64,000 bases of DNA from Stenopsyche tienmushanensis (GCA_008973525.1 WACJ01000331.1:186001-250000), one strand, 5' to 3'; counted from the stretch's first letter, positions 48,153 to 59,186 are shown. Numbers and translations: made by a program. The notes: generated by a model not told the origin, from the sequence alone.

Positions 48153-48622
48153 CTGAACGCTCTGGAACGATCGCGTCGAAGTGCGGCTCGGGGGGTCATT
48201 GACCCACGGCCGACGGCGCGGTCGGCGCGGCGCGGCGCGGCTCGGCGCTGCTGCTTTAATTTATTCACCTCGCGATCGCATCCGCTCGGCGCCCTTATTT
48301 CAAGGTCGCCGGCGTCGCTCGTTTGTTTACATATTACGTAATACATTTTGACTCCGAAACTAGGTCAAGTTTGTTTTGATTGTAAATTCTTTCGTATATC
48401 AGGTAGCTTAACTACTTTATATACATTTATATAGTTTCTTATTGTTTTTTCGCGCGCTTTTTTGTGCTGCCGCTCCCTTTGAGCTGCGGCAACAGATTTA
48501 ATTATTTTTGTTTATATTTTTTCGTACTATTTGGTACAAATATTTCTACGATTTTTATTTCTCTTATACTTTTAGACTTTGACGATTTTTAATCATCAAT
48601 CAGTCTTTCTTTCTAATTCATC
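48153..48622 (+). promoter_or_regulatory. 5' UTR of R1-E
   Basis: GC-rich for the first 170 bases (GGCGCGGCGCGGCGCGGCTC near 48228), then AT-rich. CTGCCGCTCCCTTTGAGCTGCGGCA near 48467 may form a hairpin (TGCCGC/GCGGCA). No similarity to the alpha leader is visible. Confidence 0.5.
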
Positions 48623-50249
48623 ATGATGGGCCATTCCCCCAAAAAGGGGAAAGGGAAACAACCCCATCCAGAGTCTCATACGCCGGGTCCTGAGGAACCC
48701 ATGGAATCCTCTTTTCAGGTTCAAGCATCAGGGGCTTTTGCGCAATCTGCTGCAATAAATCCTGTCTCGGTGCCCGCTTCCCCTGCAATTGCGGGGGATG
48801 GGTTCACCCCTAAAAGAGCGCTTCAACGGTCGCCGGTCACGGTGAACGAATATTCTGAAATCTCCGACACTATCTCTCCTCCCGGGAAAAAAACAGCGCA
48901 GCCGTTTTGCATCCGGACACATGCCCGACTCGCCTTCTGCTCTGCCTCCCATTTTGTCTAGACCTGCATCACCGACTCAAACTGTTGACCTTTCTACTCC
49001 GACTGACCCTGTTGTTGAAATTGAACCTCGTGAGGACCCCACTGAAGGTAAATTGGATTATATGCGGGCGCTCGGTGACATTCAAGGGACCCTAGACGAA
49101 ATGAGCTTAATTATTAATGACCCCAAAAATAGACTTTTGCTAGACAAAAGACTAGCACTCATTGAGATCATTGAACGTTCTAGAAATTCAATCACCAATA
49201 TTATTCTTACTTCAGCCACCCAAGAGACCAAATATGAGAAAGCCAGGGCTGACTTTGCTGTTGAAAACTCGTCCTTAAAAGCTGAATTGACCTCTTATAA
49301 GCATTCGGCACCTGTACCCTCGTCTTCTTCGTTGATCCCCGGTTCTGGACCAGCTTGGGCTAGAGTAGCTTCTGCTCACCCTTTGCGTTCTTCTGGTCCT
49401 CCCCCCTCTGCATTTCCTCCATTAAGGAATTCAATGAGAATCCCGACTACAACTTCGGACAAAACCTGGTTCACGCCTGCTTCCAGACCAACAGTCATCA
49501 TTAGACCTTCAGACGCAAATGCGGACAAATCCTTCGGCTCCATTATGAAAACTCTGAACAACGCAGTCAACCCCGTGGCAAGTGGCATTTATATTAAGCG
49601 CTCTCTTGCGGCCAAAAATGGTGGTGTAATCGTCATCCCGGAGGGGATGGATGGTGCTGGTAAGCTACTAAATAACGACAAAATTACAGCTGCGGGCCTT
49701 ACGGTCACTTCTTTGGCGGCCACTTCTGACCCGAAAATTCTGATTTCTGGTGTTCCCGCCGAGTTAACGGAAAAAGAGATCCTTGAGGGCATTCACTCGT
49801 CCTTAGTGGGAAGATACCCCGATATTGAACAAGACCTCGATAAGTTTACGAAGCTGTGCACAGTGCGTTCGCACAGAGTCCCCATTGGCAGAACATATGC
49901 CACTTTTATAGTCTCCGTTGCTCCGCAAATCAGACACCGCATAATGGAGTCTGCTCGTGTGTTCCTCGGATGGACGTCTTGTCCCGTTGTAGACCATCTG
50001 CCGAGCACTAGGTGCTACAAGTGTCAGCAGTATGGACACTATGTTGCAAACTGCCCCGAGAAAGAGGAAACATGCTCTATCTGCGCGACTTCTGGACATG
50101 ACTTCAAAAACTGCAAAAACAAGGACAAGGTTTGTTGTGCTACTTGCACTAAGCATAGTGCACCGGCCAACCATGCGACGGGCGCCAAGGAGTGCCCCGC
50201 ATACGCGGCCAGCGTTAGACGGTTGTTGGCTAGGACGAATTATCGGTAG
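48623..50249 (+). pseudogene. ORF1 gag-like protein of R1-E, one frameshift
   Basis: Starts MMGHSPKKGKGKQPHPES, then FTPKRALQRSPV and SPPGKK. The frame changes in a run of seven A at about 48890-48896; the second frame runs from there to the stop at 50249 (HMPDSPSALPPILSRP, NDPKNRLLLDKRLALIE, FPPLRNSMRIPTT, YIKRSLAAKNGGVIVIP). Zinc knuckles from 50013: CYKCQQYGHYVANC, CSICATSGHDFKNC and CATCTKHSAPANHATGAKEC. One A too many is the simplest explanation, though slippage during translation at the A run is possible. Confidence 0.88.
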
Positions 50250-50251
50250 AA

Positions 50252-53200
50252 GCAGGCGCCACGGGAGCCTCTCCTGACATCATTTGCGCTCAGATAAATT
50301 TGTCTCATTCATCACTTGCGAATTCTGAATTGCCAAAGGTTGCCGCTGATCTCAAGCTTGATATCGTGCTGGTCCAAGAGCCTTATGTGACTGGTGGCAT
50401 GATACCGGGTCTGGGCGCCGCTGTCAGGGTGGCTCTTGTGGGCCCTGAAGCGAAGGCAGCGGTTGTGGTGTTCAATCCTGACCTTAAGATGGTGTGCCTT
50501 ACTGAGGTTCCGAACGAGTGCCATGTTTGCGTGCAAACATATATCAAAAATAAAATCGTTTATCTAATATCCTCATACTTTAAATTTTCAGACAGTACGG
50601 CACTTCATCTGGGCTACCTTGGTCGCATACTTGATGCGATTGGCGACCCCGAATCGGGGCGCCTTTTTCTTATTGGATCTGATACTAATATCCGCTCTTC
50701 GCTTTGGGGCCCCCAGTGTAGCGGGGTGCGGTCGACGGGTGACATCACATTAATGGAGGAGTTTGTTCATGCCAGGTCTCTTTCGGTTCTCAATGATCCG
50801 TTCTCTATCCCTACCTTTGCGGGGCCGGTTGGCTCCAGTCATATTGATGTGACCCTTGCCTCGCAATCCTTTGCTTCCTTGGTGGGAAACTGGCGGGTGC
50901 ATGACGCTGTCATGGCATCCGACCACAATCTCATCTCCTACTCTTTGGTAAATCGCTCGAGCTCGTCGTTTTCTGTTTGTGGCATTCCTAGGAGATTTAG
51001 TGCTAGAAGAGACCTGAGCTCCTTTGGCAGGGACTGTGCTGATGAGCTTCACTCGATGTCCTTGCAGCTGGATTCTTTTTATGATGTCGGTGACGTAGAT
51101 GGCGCCGCTGCCGCTATTGGTGGTGCGTTAGTTTGCTGTGCCTCCCGCTCTCTGGGTCGTGTCTCTGCTCCGCGTTCCTCGCTTCCGTCGTGGTGGAATC
51201 CCGCCGTCACTAGGGCCAGAACTTTAATGAATAGAGCTAGACGTGCCTTTCAGGCTTCTCGTCGTGCTCCTCCTGCGGTCTCTTCGGCTCGCGTGGCCTC
51301 ACCTGAAACTATTCACATCTTACACTGTCAATATAAAAATCTGCTGAAGGGTTATAAGAAAACCGTAGCTACTGCCAAACGCGACTCCTGGAGATCTTTT
51401 ATCTCCAGGCAGTCTGAAGCCGGCCCTTGGGGTCCGGCTTATTTCTCACTCAAACGTGTTATGGATACTGTTCCCTCCAATCTCAAAGACCCTGTCACTG
51501 GGATTTTTGCTTCAAACGTTGAATCCTCGACCAAAATTTTACTTAATACCCTTCTTCCTCAGGATGATCCACAGGCAGATTCAGTCGCTCACAAGTTTAT
51601 TCACGCCGCGGCGGGTTTGAGCTTCGAGGTACCGGATGCGTCCATCCCCGGAGACGAGGAGATTGCGAAAGTTTTCTCCTCGCTGAAGGTGAGGAAGGCT
51701 CCTGGTGCCGACCGTATAGACGGTCGGATGGCCCGCGAAATCTATAATAGGTCTAGCGGTACATTCGGCTGTCTGTATCGGGAGTGCTTCCGTCGCGGTA
51801 TATTTCCTCAATGTTGGAAAATTGGCCTTGCGGTCATTCTTGCCAAACAAAAGGCAAATAGGCCTCCCAGTGACCCGAAATCGTTTCGGCTGATTGTCCT
51901 GCTTCCGATCTTCGGAAAGGTCTTAGAAAAACTAATTGCCGCGAGACTTCAGGTGGTGCTAGAGCGAAAATCTCCCTTATCAAGAGCTCAGTTTGGTTTC
52001 AGGCCTGGGCGCTCAACCACCATGGCGGTGGAGCATCTCTTAAATGAGGCAGAGGCTGCTTCGGAGAAATATTGTTGTGTCATCTTTTTAGATTTTGTTG
52101 GAGCCTTCGACAATGCCTGGTGGGCGGCGGTCATTTTGAAGCTGGGCCTCAAAGGCGTACCGGCCAATCTGATAGCCCTCATCGGGAGTTATTTGTCGGA
52201 GCGCTCCGTTCTTGCCGATGCTGGCTCACATGTGATAATGCACCATTTGTCTAGGGGCTGTCCGCAGGGGTCGGTCCTCGGACCCTCCCTGTGGAACGTT
52301 CTCCTCGACGACATTTTCTCCTTAGATCTGCCTCGGGGTTGCTCTTTATCAGCGTACGCGGACGACCTGTCCCTCATGGTCAAGGGTGATTCCAGGATCG
52401 AGATTGAGACTAGAGCCGGTGCGGCCGTAGCGTTGCTGTCGGAGTGGGGTAGGTTGAATAAGCTTGCTTTCGCTCCGGCAAAGACCTGCGCGCTGCAGCT
52501 GAAAGGTCATAACAAGAGAGCTCCGTGGATCTATCACGACGGTATGCTTATCAGATTCAAATCCTCGGTCTCGTATCTTGGTGTCACCCTCAGTGAGAGG
52601 ATCAGGTTCACTGAGCATATTGCGTGCGCTCTCGACAAGGCCAACACCGCGTTCGGTAGAATTGCCAGGATTTCTGGCTCCGAATGGGGTGTTGGAGGTA
52701 AAAATCTGATTTATATGTATTTTGCTATTTTTGTGTCTATTATAGGATATGCCTCCGGTGCTTGGGTCCACCGATTGGATTATACAAAGGCCTCTGGTTT
52801 CCGGGGGCTCAACTTGACCCATCAGCGCTCACTCTGCTCCGGACAGAGGAGGGCGCTGATCATTGTAACTAAGGCATATAGGACCGTCTCAACTGCTGCG
52901 CTGCCTGTTCTGGCTGGCCTTCTGCCGCTGGACCTGCAGCTGCAGTTGGGTGCGGCCCCTTATAGATTTTTGAACAATTTGACTATATACATTGGCAGTG
53001 GTATTTTTGAAACACCCCGTCTGGGTGATCTCGAACCCAATATAGAGTCAACCGTTAATGTATTAAAAAAGAGAGTCCTGATTGCTTGTTATGAAGTATG
53101 GGAAAAAAGATGGCTGGCCTCCGAGGATGGAGGTCAGCTCAAAAAGTTTTTTAGAACAATTAAATACCGTTTGTCGTGCCGCTGGGTGTCTCCATGCCAT

Positions 53201-53506
53201 TGGACCACCCAGTTCCTCACAGGGCATGGACGGTTCAGGGCTCATCTTTCGCGTATGGGAATTGAAAGACTTTCGGTGTGCCCGTGCATGCACCCGGACA
53301 TGACAGCAGATCACGTGCTTTGGTCTTGTCCGGGCATGGACCCCGATCGAGACTGTCTCCTGCGATGTGTACGGGGCCCACTTATTGGGCCTTTGGGACA
53401 CGCAAACCTTGTGGCTGACCCAAGCTGTTTTACAGCTTTTAAAAATTTTTGTAAGAGTTTTGGCACTAAATGTGAACCGGGGGGTTACTATGGCGCGTGG
53501 CCCTAG
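50252..53506 (+). CDS. ORF2 endonuclease/reverse transcriptase of R1-E
   Basis: About 1084 residues, no AUG before the endonuclease (ICAQINLSHSSLANSEL) and in the -1 frame relative to ORF1, as in lineage beta. Endonuclease: DIVLVQEPYV, FLIGSDTNIRSSLWG, SSHIDVTLAS and SDHNLISYS. Reverse transcriptase: KAPGADRIDG, FRLIVLLPIFGK, QFGFRPGRST, LDFVGAFDNAWWA, RGCPQGSVLGPSLWN, YADD (52355-52366) and YLGVTLSERI. C-terminal CCHC CPCMHPDMTADHVLWSC. Two oddities: LAKQKANRPP where others have LPKxK, and WWAAV where others have WWDAI, replacing a conserved Asp. Uninterrupted. Confidence 0.92.
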   Translation, partial: AGATGASPDIICAQINLSHSSLANSELPKVAADLKLDIVLVQEPYVTGGMIPGLGAAVRVALVGPEAKAAVVVFNPDLKMVCLTEVPNECHVCVQTYIKNKIVYLISSYFKFSDSTALHLGYLGRILDAIGDPESGRLFLIGSDTNIRSSLWGPQCSGVRSTGDITLMEEFVHARSLSVLNDPFSIPTFAGPVGSSHIDVTLASQSFASLVGNWRVHDAVMASDHNLISYSLVNRSSSSFSVCGIPRRFSARRDLSSFGRDCADELHSMSLQLDSFYDVGDVDGAAAAIGGALVCCASRSLGRVSAPRSSLPSWWNPAVTRARTLMNRARRAFQASRRAPPAVSSARVASPETIHILHCQYKNLLKGYKKTVATAKRDSWRSFISRQSEAGPWGPAYFSLKRVMDTVPSNLKDPVTGIFASNVESSTKILLNTLLPQDDPQADSVAHKFIHAAAGLSFEVPDASIPGDEEIAKVFSSLKVRKAPGADRIDGRMAREIYNRSSGTFGCLYRECFRRGIFPQCWKIGLAVILAKQKANRPPSDPKSFRLIVLLPIFGKVLEKLIAARLQVVLERKSPLSRAQFGFRPGRSTTMAVEHLLNEAEAASEKYCCVIFLDFVGAFDNAWWAAVILKLGLKGVPANLIALIGSYLSERSVLADAGSHVIMHHLSRGCPQGSVLGPSLWNVLLDDIFSLDLPRGCSLSAYADDLSLMVKGDSRIEIETRAGAAVALLSEWGRLNKLAFAPAKTCALQLKGHNKRAPWIYHDGMLIRFKSSVSYLGVTLSERIRFTEHIACALDKANTAFGRIARISGSEWGVGGKNLIYMYFAIFVSIIGYASGAWVHRLDYTKASGFRGLNLTHQRSLCSGQRRALIIVTKAYRTVSTAALPVLAGLLPLDLQLQLGAAPYRFLNNLTIYIGSGIFETPRLGDLEPNIESTVNVLKKRVLIACYEVWEKRWLASEDGGQLKKFFRTIKYRLSCRWVSPCHWTTQFLTGHGRFRAHLSRMGIERLSVCPCMHPDMTADHVLWSCPGMDPDRDCLLRCVRGPLIGPLGHANLVADPSCFTAFKNFCKSFGTKCEPGGYYGAWP

Positions 53507-53820
53507 TACACCCCGGTTATATCCATATGTAAATGTAAATAATAGAATCAATTTGGGACATTTTGCTGGCGCCTGGACATAATAATAGACAATAAAATTC
53601 CGGCTAATTTGTATCCACCAGTGACCGGCAGCGAGTGTCCTTTTTCCCAAATCCCTGCAATTTTTGCAGCAGCCAAGGTGGAGTGGGAGGCGAGTCTCAC
53701 ACCCATCCCCTGTAATTACGTCTACGCATGTTGCGTACTTTTGTTTTAAGGTGTGCGGCTGTAACGGCCGGTTCGTACTGGCCCGGTGCAGACGAGGCGG
53801 ATAGGGTGGGTCCTTAAGGG
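53507..53820 (+). promoter_or_regulatory. 3' UTR of R1-E
   Basis: Shares with lineage beta the order GCGAGTG, T/C-rich stretch, CCCTGCAA...GCAG and GGTGGAG.GGGAGG. CTGCAA-TTT-TTGCAG (53655-53669) is a small perfect hairpin. Ends CCTTAAGGG at the target. Confidence 0.6.
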
Positions 53821-53834
53821 TGTCCCTATCTACT
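53821..53834 (+). repeat. 28S target between R1-E and R1-F
   Basis: TGTCCCTATCTACT, exact. Confidence 0.95.
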
Positions 53835-54290
53835 CACTCGTTCGCTGGCGCCGGACGGATGCACACGTGCTATACGTCGCTCCGTCTTCGCTCGCTTGCT
53901 GCTCCGCTCTCGTGCGTCCTGTGTTCCTGTGAATAACTCCATTGCGTCCGCAAGGTTCTCGCCGTCAGTTTGAGGCCCCGGTCTAGTTGATCGGAGCATC
54001 GGCTGATAGGTTTTTTTCGTTTTTTCTGCCCGTGGCTCCCGGCCCGTCTTGTCGGCGGCCTACCGGGGCTCCGGGTGAAGCCTTCGTTCCCGTGTTTGTG
54101 AAAATTGACACTGCTTAGCTTTAAGAACTTTATGGTTTTGCTTTCCGCCGCAATTGTGTGTTTTTTCGCCAATTTAGAGCGTTTTTTTGAACTTTGTGTT
54201 GCCGACCGCGTGGCGGTCCGCTTGTCGGAGCTGTTTCTGGGTTTCCCTGTGGAAATTCGGAGCGGTTTTTGTGCTGGAATCCTCGCAAGA
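53835..54290 (+). promoter_or_regulatory. Foreign 5' region of R1-F
   Basis: Moderately GC-rich leader with no match elsewhere in the window. It probably derives from another R1 subfamily joined to an alpha body by template switching or recombination. The open frame running through its end into ORF1 has no ATG start. Confidence 0.55.
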
Positions 54291-55659
54291 TAGGGATGAC
54301 CCAGGGGAGTCTCCCCCGGGCAAAAGAATGTGCGACAGGGACTCGTCACCCGGAACAAGAGTAACACAAGCAGGTTCGTCAAACTCGGCATTGCTGAACC
54401 CTGGAGAAACAGAAGTTATTGAAATTCTGTCGCAGCATGATGCAGTCAACTTGGAAGGAGGTAGCATTGACATTTTGGGATACCTTGCCAAATCGCAAGG
54501 ATTCCACGAAGACATAGGATCGGTCATAAATGACAAGAACAACAAGCTTTTGGTGGACAAGCGTTACAAGGTGGCGAACATTTTAGAAGCATACAAGGAT
54601 ACGTTTAACAACTTCGCCATGGAGGTCGCCAAACAGGAGATTGCTTTCCACAAAGCTAGGGCGGAGTTTGAAAAGGCAAGGGCTGAGCTCCTGATGGGTA
54701 AGCTGACTACGGAGATAAAAGCGGAACTAGTCGCAACTATAAGGGAAGAGATCCAGTCATGCATTGCCCACAGCCAAGTCGCGCCAGCCCCGACACCAGC
54801 CTGGACCAACCAACCCGCTCTCAGCGGATCCGATTTCCCCCCTCTAAAATCTTGGAACATGCCCCCTAAAGGGGTCCCGAGAGACTGGACTGCCAAACCT
54901 CCGGTCCCGGCTGTCATCATAAGACCAAAGGACCCTGCCGAGGGCTCGACGTCCGACCAAACTCAGGAAAAAATAAAAGAGATATACACCCCTTCGGACC
55001 ACGGAGTGTCGTTCACCAATATACGCAGGACACGTGGAGCTGGTGTAGTCGTTTGCCCCAGAACAATGCAGGAGGCACAAAAGATGGCTGGCTGTGACCA
55101 ATTCGCAAATGCAGGTCTTAGAGCTGAGGTAATGCTCGCGCAACAACCAAAAGTGATCATAACCGGTATACCTAAACTAGCTGAAGAGATTGTCATGAAA
55201 GAAATCCACGACGCGGTTCTAGTGGACACAATTTCCCTGGAAAAATTCAAGGAAACTTCAACCATCCGGTCCTTTCGATTTCGCGAGGGTGGCGACCGCG
55301 GCACCCTCGTCATCAGCGTGCCTCCGAACATCAGAAACATCCTCATCATGCGAACAAATATTTACATCGATTGGGTCCAATGCAGAATCCGGGACTTCAT
55401 ACCGGACTCTCGCTGCTATAGATGCAACCAGTACGGACACATCAGAGCCACCTGCAAGGCCACGGAGCCCACCTGCGGTCATTGTGCTTCCAATGGACAT
55501 GAACAAAAGGAGTGTACGAAAGGAAGGAACCTCCGACTATGCGCAACATGCAAACCACTCGGAAAAGAACATAAACACGGCACTGGCACATGGGACTGTC
55601 CTGCCTATCAAGCAAATACCAGAAGAGGGCTCGAACGCATTAACTACGGAACCCAATAG
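54291..55659 (+). pseudogene. ORF1 of R1-F, N-terminus replaced
   Basis: About 455 residues of alpha ORF1 from DDPGESPPGKRMCDRDSSPG to the end. The HSPKK and TPKKALRRSP motifs are missing. Rest intact: NDKNNKLLVDKRYKV, FHKARAEFEKARAELL, FPPLKSWNMPPKGVPRDW, CPRTMQEAQKMAG, IRSFRFREGGDRGTLVISVP. Zinc knuckles are CYRCNQYGHIRATC, CGHCASNGHEQKEC and CATCKPLGKEHKHGTGTWDC. The first in-frame ATG is in RMCDRD. It may still be expressed if a start upstream is used, but as it stands it is broken. Confidence 0.87.
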
Positions 55660-58293
55660 GGGCAGCCCCACAAACAAAGACAATGAACACCAGGATAAAG
55701 GAAGACAAAGACAGTGTCGCAACACCAGACCAACTCTAAAAATTGGACAGATTAATCTAGGGAGGTCTAGAGCAGCCACGACCATGGTTCACCAACTCGC
55801 TACTGAAGAGAAGCTGGACATAGTGCTAATGCAGGAACCCTTCTTTCTGCACGGAACGATACCTGGGTTGGGGGGCAGAACTAAAGTTATATTCACTGGA
55901 GAACAGCCAGGGGCAGCCATCGCCATCTTCAATACAAAGATTGAAGCCCTGAATCTAAGTCATCTTTCATCAGTCAATAGAGCATGTGTGGAGATAAGAT
56001 GGTCCAGTATGGTAACAGTGTTCTTTTCCTGTTATTTCAAGTTTAACGAGGACCATGAGCCCCACATCCAAGGTCTCCAACAATCACTATTGGCACTTAG
56101 CGCAAACTCCGGTATAAAAATCATCATAGGTGCGGATACAAATGCAAGATCAGCGTTGTGGGGCCCGGTAGAACACGCCAACTCAGGGAACGCTGGAAGA
56201 AATCGGGCTGTGGAACAATGGATCTCAGCCCAAGAGGACCTTATTGTCATGAACGATCCTGATAGTGAGCCGACATTCAGCACTACTAATGGTAGCAGTC
56301 ACATAGATGTCACGCTGGCGAACCAGAAGGCTGCGCGTCTGATAGCGGGCTGGAAAGTATCTAACGAACTATCTAGTAGCGACCATGCCCTAATCACATT
56401 CTGCGTGTCTCACCTTCCTAACGCACCCGTTCAGTCCCGTAACGAGGGCGCGAAGCGATTCAGCTCTAAGAGATTCATTCACAGGCTGGATGAGCCCCTT
56501 GAAGCTCTCCTACGAGAAACCGACATCGTCGATGCTTGCCTAAAATTTGGGCCTGAGGGAGCGGCAGAACTACTTAACGACCGACTCATCGAGGCTGCCG
56601 AAGGGGGGTTGGGTCGAGTCTCAAACAAATTTAATAATCGTCCACCCTGGTGGAACTCCAAACTGGCCGTATTGAGAACTGCTGTGAATAGCGCACGAAG
56701 AGCCTACCGAAAAGAGGTCGCGCGGCTCAATTCCTCCAACAATCAAGCCACCACAATAGCTACCAAAAAAACCACCTGGAGACATAACGAAGCAAAGTTT
56801 AAAAGGGAAGTGGGCCGGGCTAAACGCAACAGTTGGAGAGAGTTTGTGGAGGGCCAAGCTGAGAGCGGTCCCTGGGGACCAGCATACAGGGCTATTTCAG
56901 GGGGGCCAGTTAAGGTTCTATCAGGGGTCAAAGACCCGTCAACCGGAGCATACGCATCCAATGCCGAGGAATCCCTTAAAATGCTCGTAGACTCCCTCCT
57001 TCCCGTGGACAACCCGGATTTGGACCTTCCGGAACACAGAATAATCCGCGCACTTGCTAAATCGGAACCTCCAAGCAATTCGGACGGTGCGCTACCTCCA
57101 ACTATGGAGGAAATAGAGGAAATAATACGTTCTCTTAAACCGAGTAAATCTCCAGGCCCGGACAAAATCGACACAAATATCATCAGAAGGGCCATTGGGA
57201 AGATCGATATCGACCTTCTGTTAATCTACAGGCAGTGCCTAATCAAGGGCATCTTCCCCAGATGTTGGAAGAAAGGCCTGGCAGTGATATTGCCAAAGGC
57301 TAAAGCTAACAAGGAACCGTGTAACCCGAAGGCTTATAGAATTATTGTACTTCTTCCGATACTGGGTAAGATCTTGGAGAAAATCATTGCCAATCGTTTG
57401 AACGAAACGCTGGAAGGCGAATTACCTCTATCTCCATGTCAGTTTGGGTTCCGGAGGGGCAGGTCGACGGCGGATGCGATTGGGCGCCTCCTGGACACAG
57501 TGGACAATTCGAACAATAAATATGTCATCGCGATTTTCTTGGATGTCATGGGTGCGTTTGACCATGCCTGGTGGGATGCCATCATCGTAAAATTGAAAAA
57601 AAGAAACATTCCCTGCAACCTAATCAGCGTGGTGAATAGCTACTTCAATGAGCGGGTGATTGTAGCTCAGGCGGGGGGGGCGTCCTACCAGAGGGGCCTA
57701 TCCATGGGGTGCCCTCAGGGCTCCGTGCTAGGTCCTTTACTATGGAACGTGCTTATGGATGACGTCTTTGGATTGTCCCTTCCGGAGGGTTGCCGTTTGA
57801 TTGCGTACGCTGACGACCTGACCCTAACCATATGCGGAAACTCAAGAAAGGACCTGGAAGACTCAGGGAACTACGCCTGCAAATTGCTAAGCGGCTGGGG
57901 CACGGACAACAAGCTCGCATTCTCGCCGGGAAAGTCCTTGGGCCTGATGCTCAAAGGGAAGCTAACAAACAGAGCACCCTACATAAAGCTAGCAAACTGC
58001 CGGATTCCTTTTGTTGACAACGCCAACTACCTGGGGATATGCCTCTCCGAAAGATGTAACTTCGGAGAGCATATCAGGAGTGCCACCACAAGAGCGGCCG
58101 GAGTGTTTGGTAAAATCACGAGAATGGCAGGAGCAGACTGGGGCCTAAAAGGACCTGCTCTACTGACAGCTTACTCGGCCCTGTACGTCAGCATAGTCAG
58201 CTATGGGGCGGGGGTCTGGATCAACAGATTGGGACACAAGGGCAAAAACAAGACTCTATTGGCCAAAGTCAACGCCGACCAGAGATCCCCCTG
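55644..58293 (+). pseudogene. ORF2 of R1-F, C-terminus missing
   Basis: In the alpha position for the start AUG it has ACG (ACGGAACCCAATAG across the ORF1 stop). Endonuclease: KIGQINLGRSRAA, DIVLMQEPF, IIIGADTNARSALWG, SSHIDVTLAN, SDHALITF. Reverse transcriptase: KSPGPDKIDTNII, YRIIVLLPILGK, QFGFRRGRST, LDVMGAFDHAWWD, MGCPQGSVLGPLLWN, YADD (57806-57817), YLGICLSERC. Matching ends at NADQRSP, about 230 residues short, losing the CCHC motif and 3' UTR. A few unrelated codons run on to 58384. Confidence 0.9.
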
Positions 58294-59186
58294 GCCTGGC
58301 TTTTATAATTCTTATGTTTTTTATCCTGTCCCGATTGGGGCATTTTTAGTGGAGATATTTGTGAATTATCGATCTTTTTGTTGAAATATAAATTGTTACA
58401 ATTCGACCGGCCGGCGTTCCTCAAACGTGGGCCGCGTCGTCGCGCGGCACCCCCCGGGTCGGCCGTCTGTGTCTTTTCTCAGTCTTTAGCGTCATAGATT
58501 TAAGTGTTTTTTAGGCCTAAGTAAGCTAAGTTTAATTTTGATCGTAATTTATATTTTTTTAAGTCCGGTTTCTCTATTCAAAGACGCAGTCGGCACCCCC
58601 CTTGCGGCCACACGGTTGGCCATTCGCTGCCTTTTTGTCGGGTCTGCGTGGTATAGCCACGCTAGTCGCGCTTTGTCCACGCTGATCTGGACTTAGCAGA
58701 TTTAGCAAAGAATTTTGATTGCACCTCGCGGATCGGGCCCCCATCGCCGCCGGTGAGCGCCAATCTTAGGGCTGCGCCCCGCGGCGCCTCCCCCACCCCC
58801 CCGGGCCCCCTTGGAGCCCCCCCCGCCCCCTCCCCTCCCCTCGAAAAAATATTTTTACTTTTTTGAAAAAAATTTTCGGTCCCCCCCCCCCTCAAAATTT
58901 TTTTTTGCTTCCCCTCGCCCTAGTTATCGTCAGGTGCCTCATATATAGTCCCGGAAAGGTGTTCTTAATTTTTTATCGCGGCCCTCTGCCGAGATATCTT
59001 AGTCTAAGCTACTATCTTTAATTTTCATCTTGATTTCTCCTAGCTTTAAGTAATAGTTAGACACTAGTTTTAAGTTTAGTTATTGTTTTATGTTTTATTT
59101 CTTTCTTTGTATAATTTAGATTAAGTTAGATATAAGTAGCTTTAAGACATTAATTTGCTTGGCTCGCTTTTTTAGTGCAAGCCAGG
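58294..59186 (+). promoter_or_regulatory. 5' region of R1-G
   Basis: Contains two GC-rich parts (58410-58470 and 58735-58830) and pyrimidine-rich runs (58780-58925). 58765-59005 resembles 10570-10805 and 14888-15123 in the inner hAT. The start of the element proper cannot be fixed since no full-length beta copy is available for comparison. Confidence 0.55.

Larger units (their letters stand above)
48153..53820 (+). mobile_element. R1-E, lineage gamma, near full length
   Basis: Contains a 470-base 5' UTR, ORF1 with one frameshift, intact ORF2 and a 314-base 3' UTR. Proteins are nearer to lineage beta (NYR ORF1 end, YRECFRRGIFP and DMTADHVLWSCPGM in ORF2) than to alpha. Whether the 5' end at 48153 is complete cannot be judged without another copy. 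Confidence 0.9.
53835..58293 (+). mobile_element. R1-F, chimeric and 3'-truncated lineage alpha
   Basis: The first 450 bases are not the alpha leader, though the very first bases (CACTCGTTCGCTGGCG) resemble CATTCCGTCGTTGGCG. Alpha ORF1 begins abruptly near 54290. ORF2 stops matching at about 58293, after CAGAGATCCCCCTG, where the 5' region of R1-G starts. No 28S target lies at that junction. Confidence 0.85.
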
